NCBI GenBank assembly: GCA_015179025.1
Contig: WHUX01000093.1
Location: forward strand, 1 to 64,000
Length of the DNA stretch: 64,000 nt
DNA from: Terfezia claveryi
Lineage: Eukaryota > Ascomycota > Pezizomycetes > Pezizales > Pezizaceae
Direction of reading: 5' to 3'
Shown: positions 23,327 through 34,663 of the stretch, piece by piece
How the letters are laid out: every line of letters begins with the position of its first letter
Numbering within the stretch: position 1 is the stretch's first letter
Notes under the pieces: generated by a model
Told to the model about the DNA's origin: nothing
Databases searched by the model: none
Seen by the model: the letters and a program-made list of their open reading frames with translations, nothing else
Position numbers and translations under genes: made by a program

Positions 23327-23930
23327 TTAGCACGCTGGCGCGAGAAGTATGAAATCCAGTAAAAGTAAGTGGCTACAGTACCGGTATACCAGTCTCGTAC
23401 CAGCTATAGCACTGCCAGTCAATACGGCATTGAAATCAGACTAAGGGAACAACACTTAATACCTAAGTTCCAAAGTTCCAGCTATCCTTTTATAGAAATG
23501 AAATGGTAAATGTACAAATTGTAATTGGGACGCTACACCCTACAACTATGGGAGGTCTTGAGCGATTAATTGATACAGGCCAACCAGACAGTATAGCGTT
23601 GCTTGATGGGTCTAGATAGAGAGGTACTTATGTATGGCCCTTGCTTAACTTCACGAATGCATGATTCCTAAGGGAGTGACTGTGTTATGAGTATGAGATA
23701 TGAGACTGTCTCACCTGAAGGTTGATGTGCACAAGATCTGATTGAGATGAATACCTAGAGGGTATTAAATATGAAATTGTGAATTCCTATACCCTTTTAT
23801 TTTTTAGGTAACTTAGTATTCGTATCCAAACTATCTAGTCTATGGCAAGGGAGCGTAGCTGGAGTATGGGGCTGAAAATTCAATGAATCATATTGTGAGC
23901 TACCTGGTAATACATCGCAGCCCAGTGCAC

Positions 23931-24629
23931 CGTCACTAGCTAGTGCATCCAGTGGATTTTTTTCGAGCTTCTCAATGAGTTTGAAGCAAGCACGGCAGTT
24001 AGGCGGCTTAAATTGGAAATTAGACTTGCTCAATGGTGTTCTAAATCAGGTATAGCCCTGGGAAGGGATGTGGGCTGGTAGGAAATAAAAATTTACTTAC
24101 TCAGGTGAGAAGGTTTTATGGGAACCTGGGTGGATTGGAAGGTCATACAAAGGCTTTGATTAGCTGGAATTAATTATTCCACTTATTGTTTGACGAGCCA
24201 ACTCCACGTGGAATATTTTAGCCGGGGAGTGTATTCTCAAGGGTGGGTTAAGAATGGGGAATCGGGGATTTACTGAAATAAATTATATACACAGGACCCA
24301 GCTCAAGCGTTCGATACACCAAAACGATCTACACAGAGTAGGGCATCATTTGAGCTATCAGATGCTTGAATAAGCGTTTATTGATAGATATATCATAGGT
24401 TTTTTTTTGCCTTTGTATGTTCCTATCACCCAGGTTCCCATAAAACCTCCTCATACGAGAAAGTAAATTTTATATCCCACTAGCCTACTTCCCTTCCCAG
24501 GGCTATACCGGCTTTACAACACCATTAAGCAAGTAAAATATCCATTTAAGCCCCCCTACTGTGGTGATTGCTTTCAAACCCATCGAGAACTTAAAGAAGA
24601 CCACTTGATGCACTAGCCACTGGTCCGTC
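23931..24629. repeat. Long diverged inverted duplication with gene-like content
   Basis: Arms at about 23931-24133 and 24427-24629 are inverse copies of each other, roughly 80% alike by eye, around a spacer of about 290 bp. Both arms carry similar coding-like sequence pointing outward: FKPPNCRACFKLIEKLEKN (left arm, minus) and FKPPYCGDCFQTHRELKEDH (right arm, plus). Both also keep a run ending CTTCCCAG that looks like a 3' splice site. The right-arm peptide has Cys-x2-Cys and His-x2-His spacing like a degenerate zinc finger. This may be two copies of one decayed gene fragment, or long termini of a fold-back element. Confidence 0.65.
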
Positions 24630-24694
24630 ATGGGTGGTATACCCAAAATCTAGGCCGGTGGCTACACAGGACTCTGCAATCCCGGATATGAAGA

Positions 24695-25524
24695 GTGGCC
24701 GCGGTGGTGCGCCGGGTCTCTCTCGCTCTTACCGTAGTCAAACATGTGGCCACATGCTTAGGGTTGCAAGAAGTCCAGCGAACCTCCTGGGCGCGAAGAC
24801 CCAATGATTTGGACACTACCGGTAGTGTTATGAGATATAGCATGAAGTACTGGGCTAGTGGCTGCAAAAGACCCAGCAAGCCCAAGTGGGCATGAAGAGG
24901 CCTCTGCCTTGGCTCTCCCATATTTTTACCAGTAACTGTGTGGAGCACGGCCTCTCGTGTGCTCGAAAGAAGGGTAAAAAGGTGGAGATAGTCTGGTTGG
25001 GGTGAGAGGTGATGGGGTAGTATTTGACCGGCAATGTCCCACTAGATAGGGCGTCGGGCCAGCCCGTGGGCCTGGGCTCACGCTGTACAAAGGTAGGTAC
25101 GAGTGGAGCCAAGGTATTATACCGTCAATATTCACCCTAGTCGAGCTCCATAGGCCTTCGGGCGACCTCTAAAGCCATCCGAAAGAGGGCTAGGTAGGAG
25201 TGAGAAGGGTTTTCAGGTATGGAGATGTGAATGGGGACGGTGGGCACGCTCGGCTTACACCTGGATCGAGGACTACAGAAGAGCTGGCCGCTCCACATCG
25301 GCAAAACAGACAACACGACATGCCCTAGAGGACTCACAACATATCACGTTAGAGTGCCCACGGTTCGGACGTTCGAACGTTTAAGAGCTAGCCTTCTGCA
25401 GATCTGGAGAACAAGAATACATGGGGGGGGGCTGGACAAGCCAGAGTGGAGGAAGGAGGGAGAGAAAGTCTTCGAGGTGCCATGGTGGGCCATGGAGGCC
25501 TTTTTCAGTTACTTATCTTCATAG
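24695..25524 (+). mobile_element. Possible non-LTR retrotransposon (LINE) 3'-end scraps
   Basis: Two short plus-strand pieces resemble the region after the reverse transcriptase of fungal LINEs. At 24695-24895 there is TVVKHVATCLGLQEV followed by WARRPNDLD. At about 25290-25524 there is a frame with DSQHITLECPRFG, then ERLRASLLQIWRTR after a frame change. The pattern of His-x-x-x-x-Cys with nearby Arg/Leu suits a terminal CCHC-like motif. There is no intact reading frame and the call is tentative. Confidence 0.25.
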
Positions 25525-27359
25525 CGAGCTCACTTGGTTTGTCTATTTCTGCCTTTCGCGAGTCCCTTTAATTTCTCTATTTCGCGAGTTCACCATTTTC
25601 ATTTCATTAGCCCTCTTCATTCATGGGTCCACTCTCCTTCTCTCGGGTCTTAGGGGTCATCCGGCATAAGCCAGTTACGAATGACAGCCGACCTTAGTGT
25701 TTGTATTTAGCGCGGACCCGTGCCCTGACCTGGGGTTCCGGGTGGCTCATCATTGTCCCCGACCGCATATCAGTAATGAGTACATTTAAAAAAGGAAATT
25801 AAAAGAAAAAAAAACCCATGTGAGTTCAGGGTAACTTGATTACATTCCAATCAGTACTAAGTACGGCCATAGACGCAATATATATATTACTCTCACATAT
25901 GAGAAGATATACAGTGCGTGAAACTATCAGAGAATATAACTGTACAAGCTGTATGGTGTTAGGAAAAAAATTTGCCGCGGACATAAGCCCGCTTTGGGCA
26001 TTTCTAATTTACCACGCACGAACTGGGAATCGGGGTTACCTACACACTCCATTGTCAGCTCTCGATACGCGGTTGCCAGGAACGGGCTACAACGTTTCAA
26101 TTGTTAGTAATCTTTTGTCGGGGTTGTGATGGCAGCACTTTCATTTCATGTCCCTTCGATGACGGAAATGACCAGTTGGTCTTTCTAGCGCGAATCAGCG
26201 CAACTTGATGAGTACCCTGTTTGAACTTCGTAGAGAATGAGCCGATGCATGGCAAGCATCGTAGTTCGACTCCACCGAGATCCATTTGTACAATTTCGAA
26301 ACTGATTGTGAAAGCCCACGATTCTATTCCATCCTCGTGGAAGGAACATAGACTGGCATCTATGGCTAAATGATGGCCGGGGTACAGAAAATCTTACGGA
26401 CACTACAAATGGCATTTGGGTGCTTACTATACCAGCTTTCATGTATAGTACAGATTTCTTGAATCTAGAGGGATGGGGACTACTCTTACTATGTGGGTGA
26501 AAATGCTGCATAGCTTTGTGAGCGGCTACACACGAGGTCCATAGGGGAATATTCACTAAACATAGTTGTGGACCCCAACACCCTTGCGATTTGAATCTCG
26601 TGAAGGTTTTCGATATGGCCCAGAAGGGTGTGAAATTTATTTTTCACTGCTGATTTTGAATGATAATGAATGCTGATTTATCCAAACAGTAGTCTGGGGA
26701 GTTTAGAATTCAACCTACAAAATATCCCACGGAATCAACGGACTGGACCGCCGGCGAAAAAGTCAGCTTCTTCATTGGTTGGGGGGGCCCAGTATCCAGT
26801 CCTGACCCAAACCCCGGATTCACCTCTACCCCTAGATCATCACTGAGTCACCACGCCTGGCGCAGGACTATCACTCGGCATGATCGTTGGTGCAAGTGTA
26901 GAGGATTCATTGGTCTAACCAGTGCTTCTATTTACTGGTGTTTCTTGATTTATGTGCAAATGAAACAGAAACGGGATGAGGAAGAGCAGAGGAGTGCCAG
27001 AGGTGTTTTCTCTACCAGCACAGCCGCAACCACAGGTTCGATGGGGTTGGGAGAGGGGATAATAATACCCCAGGCCCCAGTTGGGAGCATAAGAAGTCAG
27101 TTTTTTTTAAATGAATGCTTTTGGATCGTGGCCTTCTTTCACTCCGTTTTTGCGAAGTATGGTGAACACATGAGTAATGATGATGCGTAGCTAGAATTAG
27201 ATATTTTGTAGTATTTACAGTCTCCTTGTTATTTTATAATCTTGGAAATTTGGATTAGGTAGTGTATTGTTAAGTGTCTTTTAGGGAAGGATATTGGGTG
27301 GAATCATATATTTATGTTCTGTTCCTCAACAGTCATGTTAAGAGCGAGATGCGGAGTTG

Positions 27360-27627
27360 TGCCAACCAGACTAGATGCTAGTAGATATTAAAAGAGATGT
27401 AAAGTAATGCGACCGACCTAAAGGAACATTTGTAGGTCGTGAAATATTGAGATATCAATAATTTGCTTGTGGTTATTATTAATTATAATTACTCCATTCA
27501 TATTCTAATTGTTGTGGTATGCATACGGAGACCACATGACTGCAAATCGGCTGCATGGGCTGGTCTGGCTTGCACTAGCCCCAGTCTGGTTGGCACAACA
27601 CCCTCCACGTGTTGTACCAACCAGACT
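27360..27627. repeat. Hairpin repeats of the TAGTCTGGTTGGCAC family upstream of NUP159
   Basis: A near-perfect hairpin lies at 27583-27627: AGTCTGGTTGGCACAACAC is followed after 7 bases by its inverse with one mismatch. A related motif TGGTCTGGCTTGCACTAG lies directly before it (27561-27578), and an inverse copy TGCCAACCAGACTA lies at 27360-27373. The hairpin starts about 260 bp before the NUP159 start codon, so it may affect that promoter. Confidence 0.7.
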
Positions 27628-27843
27628 AATAATAGTTTAGCTACATAGAGGTAGTCTCATGCCAAGTGAGACTATAGCTAGGTATGTGCAAGTACTAGGT
27701 AATGTATGCTGAGTCAGCTCTGTACAACCTTGTCGTACAGGTATCATCGCGTGCATCCAACCCCGGAAACACAACGACCCTGCAAAATAGTCTGCAAAGC
27801 TACAACATTCAACTAAACAAAGCAAGCTCTACGTCGGCGAGCC

Positions 27844-30800
27844 ATGTTGGGCAGTAACCAGAACGCTTTCGAAGTGCTTTCGAACGAGGATGGGATGTCA
27901 TCGGACCCAGACATCACCGTAACTGGGGAAGATGCCGAGGAAGTTGAGACAGAGGTAGGCTGGTCCAGCATTTATGAATGGTAACTATTCATGAGAATTT
28001 AAGTACTGATGTGAAGTTAGAACTTTGGATTTCTCGCTCTGAACGGCGATGTAAAGGTCAAACTATTTCCGGATACTTTTCCCGAATCCTCCATACCGAT
28101 ATCTAGTGCTTCCCTATTTACGATTGCCAGCAAGAAGGGAGTATTCGCAGCGGCTGGGCCGTCAAGTCTGTTCATCCAAACTATTTTCGGGCCTGTGAAC
28201 TTTGCTAATATGTTCGACAGCATTCATACTGGGAACAACCGAATCACTACGAAAAGCCTTTACGGCCGCACCGGCAGGTAGCACCAAAGTGAACTACAAC
28301 CCAACATTATCCCTACCTTTACCAACACCGATATCACACATTGTATTTAACTCTTCAGAAGAGTACTTGATATTGGGAGCATCATCAGGGGGAGTGGCAG
28401 TCTATTCTACGCAAAGCCTGGGTTCGCCCAACAACCAAGCAAAGCCTCTGTTCGAGGTCGGCACGCATGGATTGGCGCTGAGAGAAATCAAGCCAAACCC
28501 AAGCGACGTAATTGCAGAGTTGATAGCTGTCGTGACACAGAATGGGGACCTCAGGATTATGAAGCTGGGCCAGCAAGCATTTGTGCCAGGGAAGTCAGGC
28601 GAAGTTCTAAAAACTAGAATAAGTACTGTGGCTTGGAGTCAGAGGGGCAAGCAGATTATTTGCGGCCTTACGGATGGTTCTTGTGCGCAATTAACTCCCG
28701 ATGGAGATGAACGGGCTACAATACCAAGACCTCCAGGGCTAACTGACCATTATGGTTTGTACTCTAACCGGAATACTTTGCCACTATGCTAATGAACATC
28801 TAGTTTCACATGTAACATGGTTGGAAAACAATCTGTTCCTCATTGGCCTCACTCCCATACCATCGAACCCACGAGAGCCCAACAATGACTCCATATTTTA
28901 TATTTTCTCTCGAACATCCAACACCGAAGGTTTCCGGTTTCAGAAGCTACCAGACCCAACTCCGCCATTTGGAATGACTTCTCGACAGGCTTATTTTTTT
29001 TGTGGTGAAATAAAGCACTGGCATCCTCACCTTCAGGATGCGTTGGTTTTAGCAAATACAAGTTCTGCAGACATTGGACTTATTACCCGGTTTACAGCTG
29101 CCATCAACAACGTGCCTGAAGGGACCTTCACAGTCACTACCATCGCAAATGATTCTCGACGAGCGGCTTTACCGCTGGGTGACCAGGATATGACCGACAC
29201 ATCCCCCATAGGAGTGGCACTAGATCTTAGCAGTCGGGAAAACGTTCCCAGACCGATTACTGGAGAGGAGCCTGAAGAAACGGGACCACTGCCAATATTC
29301 ATGGTGTTGAATAATGAATCTCTTGTTTCCGCCTGGCATATAGTATATGACGACGCTGTGAGAAACAATTGTGAATATTCCCAATTAGCAGTTGTCAAAG
29401 AAAAACAGGCCCCCTATGTACAGCCTGAGGCGAAAGTATCCGCATTCAATACTGGGACCGGGTCTAAAATAGGTGGAGATATCAAACCATTTGCAGCACC
29501 TGGGATAGCTCCCGCGTTTGGACAACCGACTTTACCTGCCAAACCTACCTTTGGACAGCTTGCCTTCGGGAGACCTGCATTTGAACAACAAGCAGCCGTT
29601 GGACAGTCTGGCTGGGGTGCAGCTCCTTCAACACCTACGGCATCGAGTGCACCGGAATTTGGGACTTCATCTTTTGGATCAACCGCGCCACCTTCGATAG
29701 GAGGCACTACACTCCCGAGTTCCTCGGGCTTCGGGAAGTTTGCAAGTGCTGGCAGCTTTGCTTCTATGGCAGCTAGCACTACCGCTGGATCTGGACCAGC
29801 CTGGGCTAAGGGCCTTGGGTCAAATACCACTTCCTCGTCAACTTTCGGAGGCCTAGGGCCACTAAATGATAGTAGATCTTCGTTTGGAGGGTTGCAAAGG
29901 AGTGGATCTGAAGGTGCTTTCGGTTCTGCAGCTGTTCCTCTGAAGATTCATAGTACGTTCCAGGCAGACAAAGCCGGTGATATGTCTAGTACGCCTGATA
30001 ATCAGGGAGGGTTATTTGGAGGATTCGGACCTTCACTTGGAGGTGCATTGGGAGTTGACAGTACACTCTCTGTTCCAGACGCAGATATGGACGCGGAGAG
30101 CCCAATGGTTGCAACACCGGTGGATAAGGAGGAGGATATGCAGAGCACGCCCTCTGAACCTTCGACTCCGCCGCAAGTTCGCCCTGCGGCTCCAGGTGCT
30201 CCAAAACCTGGGTTATTTGGGGACTTCAGAGCATCTAAGCCGGCACCGGCGTTCGCTTCGACTGCTGTTACCACCACAGCTCCAAAGAGTCCTCCTCCTG
30301 CCCCCCTTCCGCCGTCTCCTGTTGCTGAACGAAAATCTACCCCTGAGTCACCGCCTGTGCCCTTAGATGCACCACTACCTCCAGGTTCAGTATCGAAAAC
30401 CACGAAGGAAGAGATACCTGATTTACCACTTCCCCAAATGCATGGTGATAAATTCAAGGATGATCAATCAAAAATTGAAGACAAGGAAGTTCCGAAAAAT
30501 GTCTTTTTGCAGAAGCCTTCCTTGGGGCCTTTTAGCTCTGCGGCGGGTGAAAAGAATCCATTTGTTAATACTGCGGCTTTTGGAAAACCATCTATAACAT
30601 CATCACCATTATCTTGGACCTCCGAAGGTTCATTATTGGGGACGTCAGCCCCCAGTTCAACTGTTGGCAAGCCAACTCCTTTAGCACCAGCATTCAGTTC
30701 CTCCATTAAAGCTCCGACGCCTGGGCTCTTCAGCCAACCGAAACCTGATTCACCGGCGGGATCACCAACCCCTGCAGACAAGCCTGCCCTAAGTTCATCA

Positions 30801-32785
30801 CCTTCTACCGCTCCGCCTAAGTCGCCTTTGGGTGTATCTGATGGAATGCCGGCACCCGAATCCCTCTCCGCCCCTCTCCAGAGCGCATTCGCGACTACGA
30901 CGCAACCTCTTCCCCCTCTTGATGAGGGGAGTCTATTGAGTACCTCGCCTGCCGTCCGTAAGGACACAAAGGCTGGAGGATCTGTGTTTGATTCTCCTCC
31001 GGCTGAATTGACTGGTGGAATATTTGCAGGACTTTCAAAGAAGAAACCTGTAAAATCCGACAGAGTGGACAAGACGGAAATTAAGCAAGCCTTGTCGTCG
31101 AGGATCTCTGTAACCCCGGCAACGAAGTCTACTCTGGGTAAGAAGCCTGAGGTTGGGAAGAAGCTGGATCTAGGAAGGGCAAAGACTACATTAGTGAACC
31201 GAATGCATAGATTTGGGACAGGGAAATCCATGAAACCTAGTCCGCTATCGCGCAGGGCCTTGGAGGACGAAGATGAGGATAAGGATGAGGAGGACCTCGA
31301 AGAGGAGGATGAGGTGGAGGAAGAAGGTGAAGGGGATAATGATGAAGACTATGAGGAAATTGAGTCTGAGGTAGATGAGCCAGAGGAGGAGGAGGAGGAT
31401 GAGGAGAAGCCAGCGTCGAAAGCGGCTATCGGAGATCTGAAACTCAAGAAACCTAAGTCCGCCTTTGGAGACACTAAGCCTACTTCAGCAATTGGGAATT
31501 TGAAGCAGGAATCAGCCTCAGTTCTGGGACATAAGGTACCTGCACAGTTACTCCCAAAGCCTGCTGCATCAACCCCCGAACAGGAGCTTGCTCCAAGGGT
31601 GACCACACCCGCACCACCAGCCCCACCGCCGGAATATGAGGACGAAAGGATCAGGAACATTTTGCACTCTGAAATTCCTGTCGAGCCAAATCCAGCTACA
31701 CCGGTTTTCGCCCAAAATGACAAGATTGTAGAAGCCAGCCCTGACGATGTAAGTATTCTTTATCATATCTTTTTTTTACCAATATGCGAGCTTACTTAGA
31801 GATATATTTTCTGCAGAGTTTTGAAGCAATCTACGATAAGGCCTACGAGAGCTGTAATGTTATGGTGAACTCTATCGGTTTGCTAGCTCGAAATATGGAG
31901 GCCTATGTATCCGCGCACTCCAAGGCCCCAGACGAGTTAAAACATATTAGGTACCGACCAGTGCATCAGCTCACGGAGGTGGACGAATGGCGACTTTCCG
32001 AGCTTGCATACGTGGGGCTTATGATGAGCAAGGCCCGTCATGTCCACGAAATAATAGTTAATGGAGGGGAAGTGCTAAACGAGTCTATCAACGACCTCAC
32101 GAAGGGTATATTGAGATGTAAGTGTGTGACGCATCCTGGTGTTCAGAGGGTGATTCTTAATTCGCTATTAGTGCAAACCAAGGCTTCGGAGCTTGCGCGT
32201 CTTGAGCGAGTGGTGACGGATCCGAAGGGAGCAGCGGCAGCTCAAGCGCATTACCTTCCCCCGGAGCAGGCTCTACAACAGCGGGAATTGCGGAACAAGC
32301 TTGCAACTGTTCAGTACCAGCTCGAGGAGGCCGAGAAGTCTGTGACGATGCTGAAAGCTCACGTTGTGGCACGAGATCGCGGAAAATCAGGAGGAAGGGT
32401 CAAGCCACCTACGGTGGAAGCCGTGAGAAATACAATTCTGAAGCTGATGACGCTGGTGGAAAGAAAAAATAGTGATGTCGAGTATCTGGGAGAGCTCTTG
32501 AGAAGGTTGAAAGCAAAACAGGCATTTGGTGGGGGTAGTATGTACGAAGAATCATCTTTTATGAGGACCACAATGATGGCTATTGGGACGCCTGCGAGAG
32601 AAAAGGCCCGGGCTGTGGAAAATGTCGGGGCTGAGGGATCTCGGGCAGCACTAAGAATGGGCTTGCACAGTGATGAGCTGGAGCTTGAAGAAGTCAAGGA
32701 GGAAATTACTGCTAGGAGACAGATGGGGGACAAATTGCGGAAGGCGATGAAGTTGGTGGGGACAAGGGTCACGAACGTGGCTTAA
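27844..32785 (+). CDS. NUP159: Nucleoporin Nup159/Nup214-type
   Basis: A cytoplasmic-face nucleoporin that, with Nup82 and Nsp1, docks Dbp5 for mRNA export. Exons: 27844-27954, 28021-28165, 28221-28754, 28804-31748 and 31817-32785; all phases agree, giving 1567 aa. The N-terminal beta-propeller covers about residues 38-460 and includes FILGTTESLRKAF, YLILGASSGGVAVYS and VSHVTWLENNLFLIGLTP, seen in Nup159 proteins. A Pro/Ser-rich middle holds about 14 FG dipeptides (for example PTFGQLAFGRPAF). It is followed by a strongly acidic Glu/Asp run near residues 1085-1130. The C-terminal 323 residues are helical and predicted coiled coil, starting SFEAIYDKAYESCNVMVNS; this part binds the Nup82 complex. 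The short second intron (28166-28220) has a GTCTGT donor and a TGCTAATA branch site. Confidence 0.92.
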
Positions 32786-33152
32786 ACGCCGGTGAAGGGA
32801 CAAACAAGTGAGCTTTGGGAGTCGCGATTCAATAGTTTAAAGCTTAAGGGATGTTGAGCCCTTGTTGCTTTTACGAAAGGTGTTCGCGGTTTTTTTATAG
32901 CTATGTCTTCTTGATTTCAATACTTTGTATCCGTAGCCGTGGTGGGGATATGCCTTGCTCTAGGTAGCCTATGGGAGGTCAACAAAAGATTAATGGCCTG
33001 GTCATGATGTTTTCCTGCTCTCTAAATAACCTTTTTGCTTGCAGTGCACAGTCATCTGTTCTCGTGCCCAGCCATCGGCTCGTGACGTTATTTTTCCCCT
33101 GCATCATGTGACTATGACGGCCTGCATTCCACCAGGAATATGAATAATTGGC
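32786..33152. other. NUP159 3' region
   Basis: No gene seen. It probably carries the NUP159 3'UTR and ends at the first inverted repeat near 33153. Confidence 0.35.
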
Positions 33153-33419
33153 GTGGTAGTCAATCGTTATTTCTAATTTTCAATTACGAAGCGCCTTGGC
33201 AAGGCAAAACTAGCGCTAATTAAAATTTTTGATTGACTGACCTAAATCAAATCTACAATTAAGCCTGCTTAGTAACATCGACATGCCATCGGCGGAGAGT
33301 GTTGCTGAAGGACATTTGGGAGCTTATAGAGCTGCCCATAGAGGTGCTCAAGGTGATGCCTGGGGATGACGATTAGGAATTATCCGGTCGCTCTACAACT
33401 TCCTTCACCCAGTGTGGCT

Positions 33420-33515
33420 TATTCCCTTTCAGATGTTATTGATGTGATGTGACGTTGTGATGTTGTGATGTTGTATGTTGTGTCGTGACGTTGTGTTGCG
33501 ATGTTGGCTAAGGTG
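33420..33515 (+). repeat. Degenerate GATGTTGT minisatellite
   Basis: Variants of GATGTTGTGATGTTGTG and GACGTTGTG recur over about 90 bp. The rest of 33241-33840 shows no gene. Confidence 0.55.
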
Positions 33516-33840
33516 CTGATTTAATTTCAATTCCTATCCCCCAACGGAGCCTCTTGGCTTGCATCATGCAAGGCCTTGCTAGACTAGGGACCCCGGTCAT
33601 GCTAGACTCAATTGAAATTATGAGTAATTCGTACCCTTTATTCCACCTTTGTTTTATGCAATTGACCATCCCACTATTCTTCGGTCGGTTCAGATCACGG
33701 GTCTCTCCAGGTACGTTACGCTTTGCTCCAGTCCCCTTCCGTATTTGCTAATTATTGATTGTAGAATCAGATAAGGATTAATTAAGGTACGAGTTTAAGT
33801 TTCATTAAAAAAGTTATTGGGTAATTGACCAGTGGGCAGG

Positions 33841-34663
33841 ATGAGTGACGAACAGCAAACCAAGAAAAGAAAGGCCAAGTGGGCGACGTCTTATTCCAAC
33901 ATGACCACGGCACAAGCAGAAAAGAGAATCGGGTTCAGAATTTGATCACTTATGTTGAAAGCGATACCTGTTGAGACCATGTTGGCAAACGCAAAGTATC
34001 GGATTGAAGAAAAGCACTCGGAGGCCATTTCAAAAACAAAGGAGAAGGTGTACGACAATGTAATCGATTATCTTCTTATCGAGGGATACCCAACAGAAGG
34101 TGACTCGGATTTCAAAGAAGCGAATATCAATCATCTGGTTTATACGGCCATTAGTCCAGTTCTCACCAATTTTGTACGGATAACTGGACGTACGGATGTA
34201 CGGTTACGTGGTGAGAAAGCAATCACGGCAACGGATGGTGAAAAAGGAGGCCCCGAAGAGTTTGTTGTTGTGGACCTTGTTTCCGTGGCAGAAGAGAGGT
34301 TTGTTTTGATAGTGGAGGCCAAACGGTCTTCTCTCGGGCAAGCAATGAAGCAGTGTTTATTGGCAATGAAAGATATGAGAGATAATAATGGTGAAGGTGA
34401 AGCAGTGTTTATTGGCAATGAAAGATATGAGAGATAATAATGGTGAAGGTGAAGTCTATGGGTTTGTCACAACGGGAGAGTCGTGGCAGGTAGTCATATA
34501 TGATGGGGTGACTTTTCAGTTATCGGGCAAGGTTGATTTGGTTTTTCCGTGGATGGGTCAAGCTAAACAGAAGTGGATGAAGGAGTGTGGCATCATTGTG
34601 GATTGCATTAATATGGCGCTCACCAATGGAGGCGGAGTGAAGAAGGACTTGGTTGTCGGGTAG
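33841..34663 (+). pseudogene. PD-(D/E)XK nuclease-like gene, broken by a stop and a tandem duplication
   Basis: The frame opens at ATG 33841 (MSDEQQTKKRKAKWATS) but meets an in-frame TGA at 33943. It then stays open through ETMLANAKYRIEEKH, TGRTDVRLRGE and RFVLIVEAKRSSLGQAMKQC. The D...ExK...Q arrangement resembles PD-(D/E)XK nuclease folds. At 34350-34453 a 52-bp unit is present twice in tandem. Since 52 is not a multiple of three, the frame shifts and stops at 34437. The continuation (VYGFVTTGESWQVVIYDG to KKDLVVG, stop 34661-34663) reads on in the original frame only if one copy is ignored. I recall similar lineage-expanded fungal proteins of unknown function, but no search was run. Lies between inverted short repeats. 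Confidence 0.65.
34350..34453 (+). repeat. Perfect 52-bp tandem duplication
   Basis: Positions 34350-34401 are repeated exactly at 34402-34453 (unit begins GCAGTGTTTATTGGCAATGA). No base differs, so the duplication looks recent or is an assembly artefact. It shifts the frame of the surrounding gene. Confidence 0.95.

Larger units (their letters stand above)
20408..27843. other. Repeat-rich, gene-poor island
   Basis: About 7.4 kb with no intact gene recognised. It holds copies of the TAGTCTGGTTGGCAC repeat, nested inverted-repeat elements (21301-22889 and 21917-22574), a 21-bp minisatellite (23138-23326), a 200-bp inverted duplication (23931-24629) and possible non-LTR retrotransposon scraps (24.7-25.5 kb). 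The stretch 25.5-27.2 kb has only short open frames without family resemblance. The right end contains the NUP159 promoter. Confidence 0.6.

Noticed and set aside
30464..31231. 255-aa minus-strand frame inside NUP159
   Set aside because: Antisense shadow of the Pro/Ser-rich NUP159 exon, which has clear family support on the plus strand.
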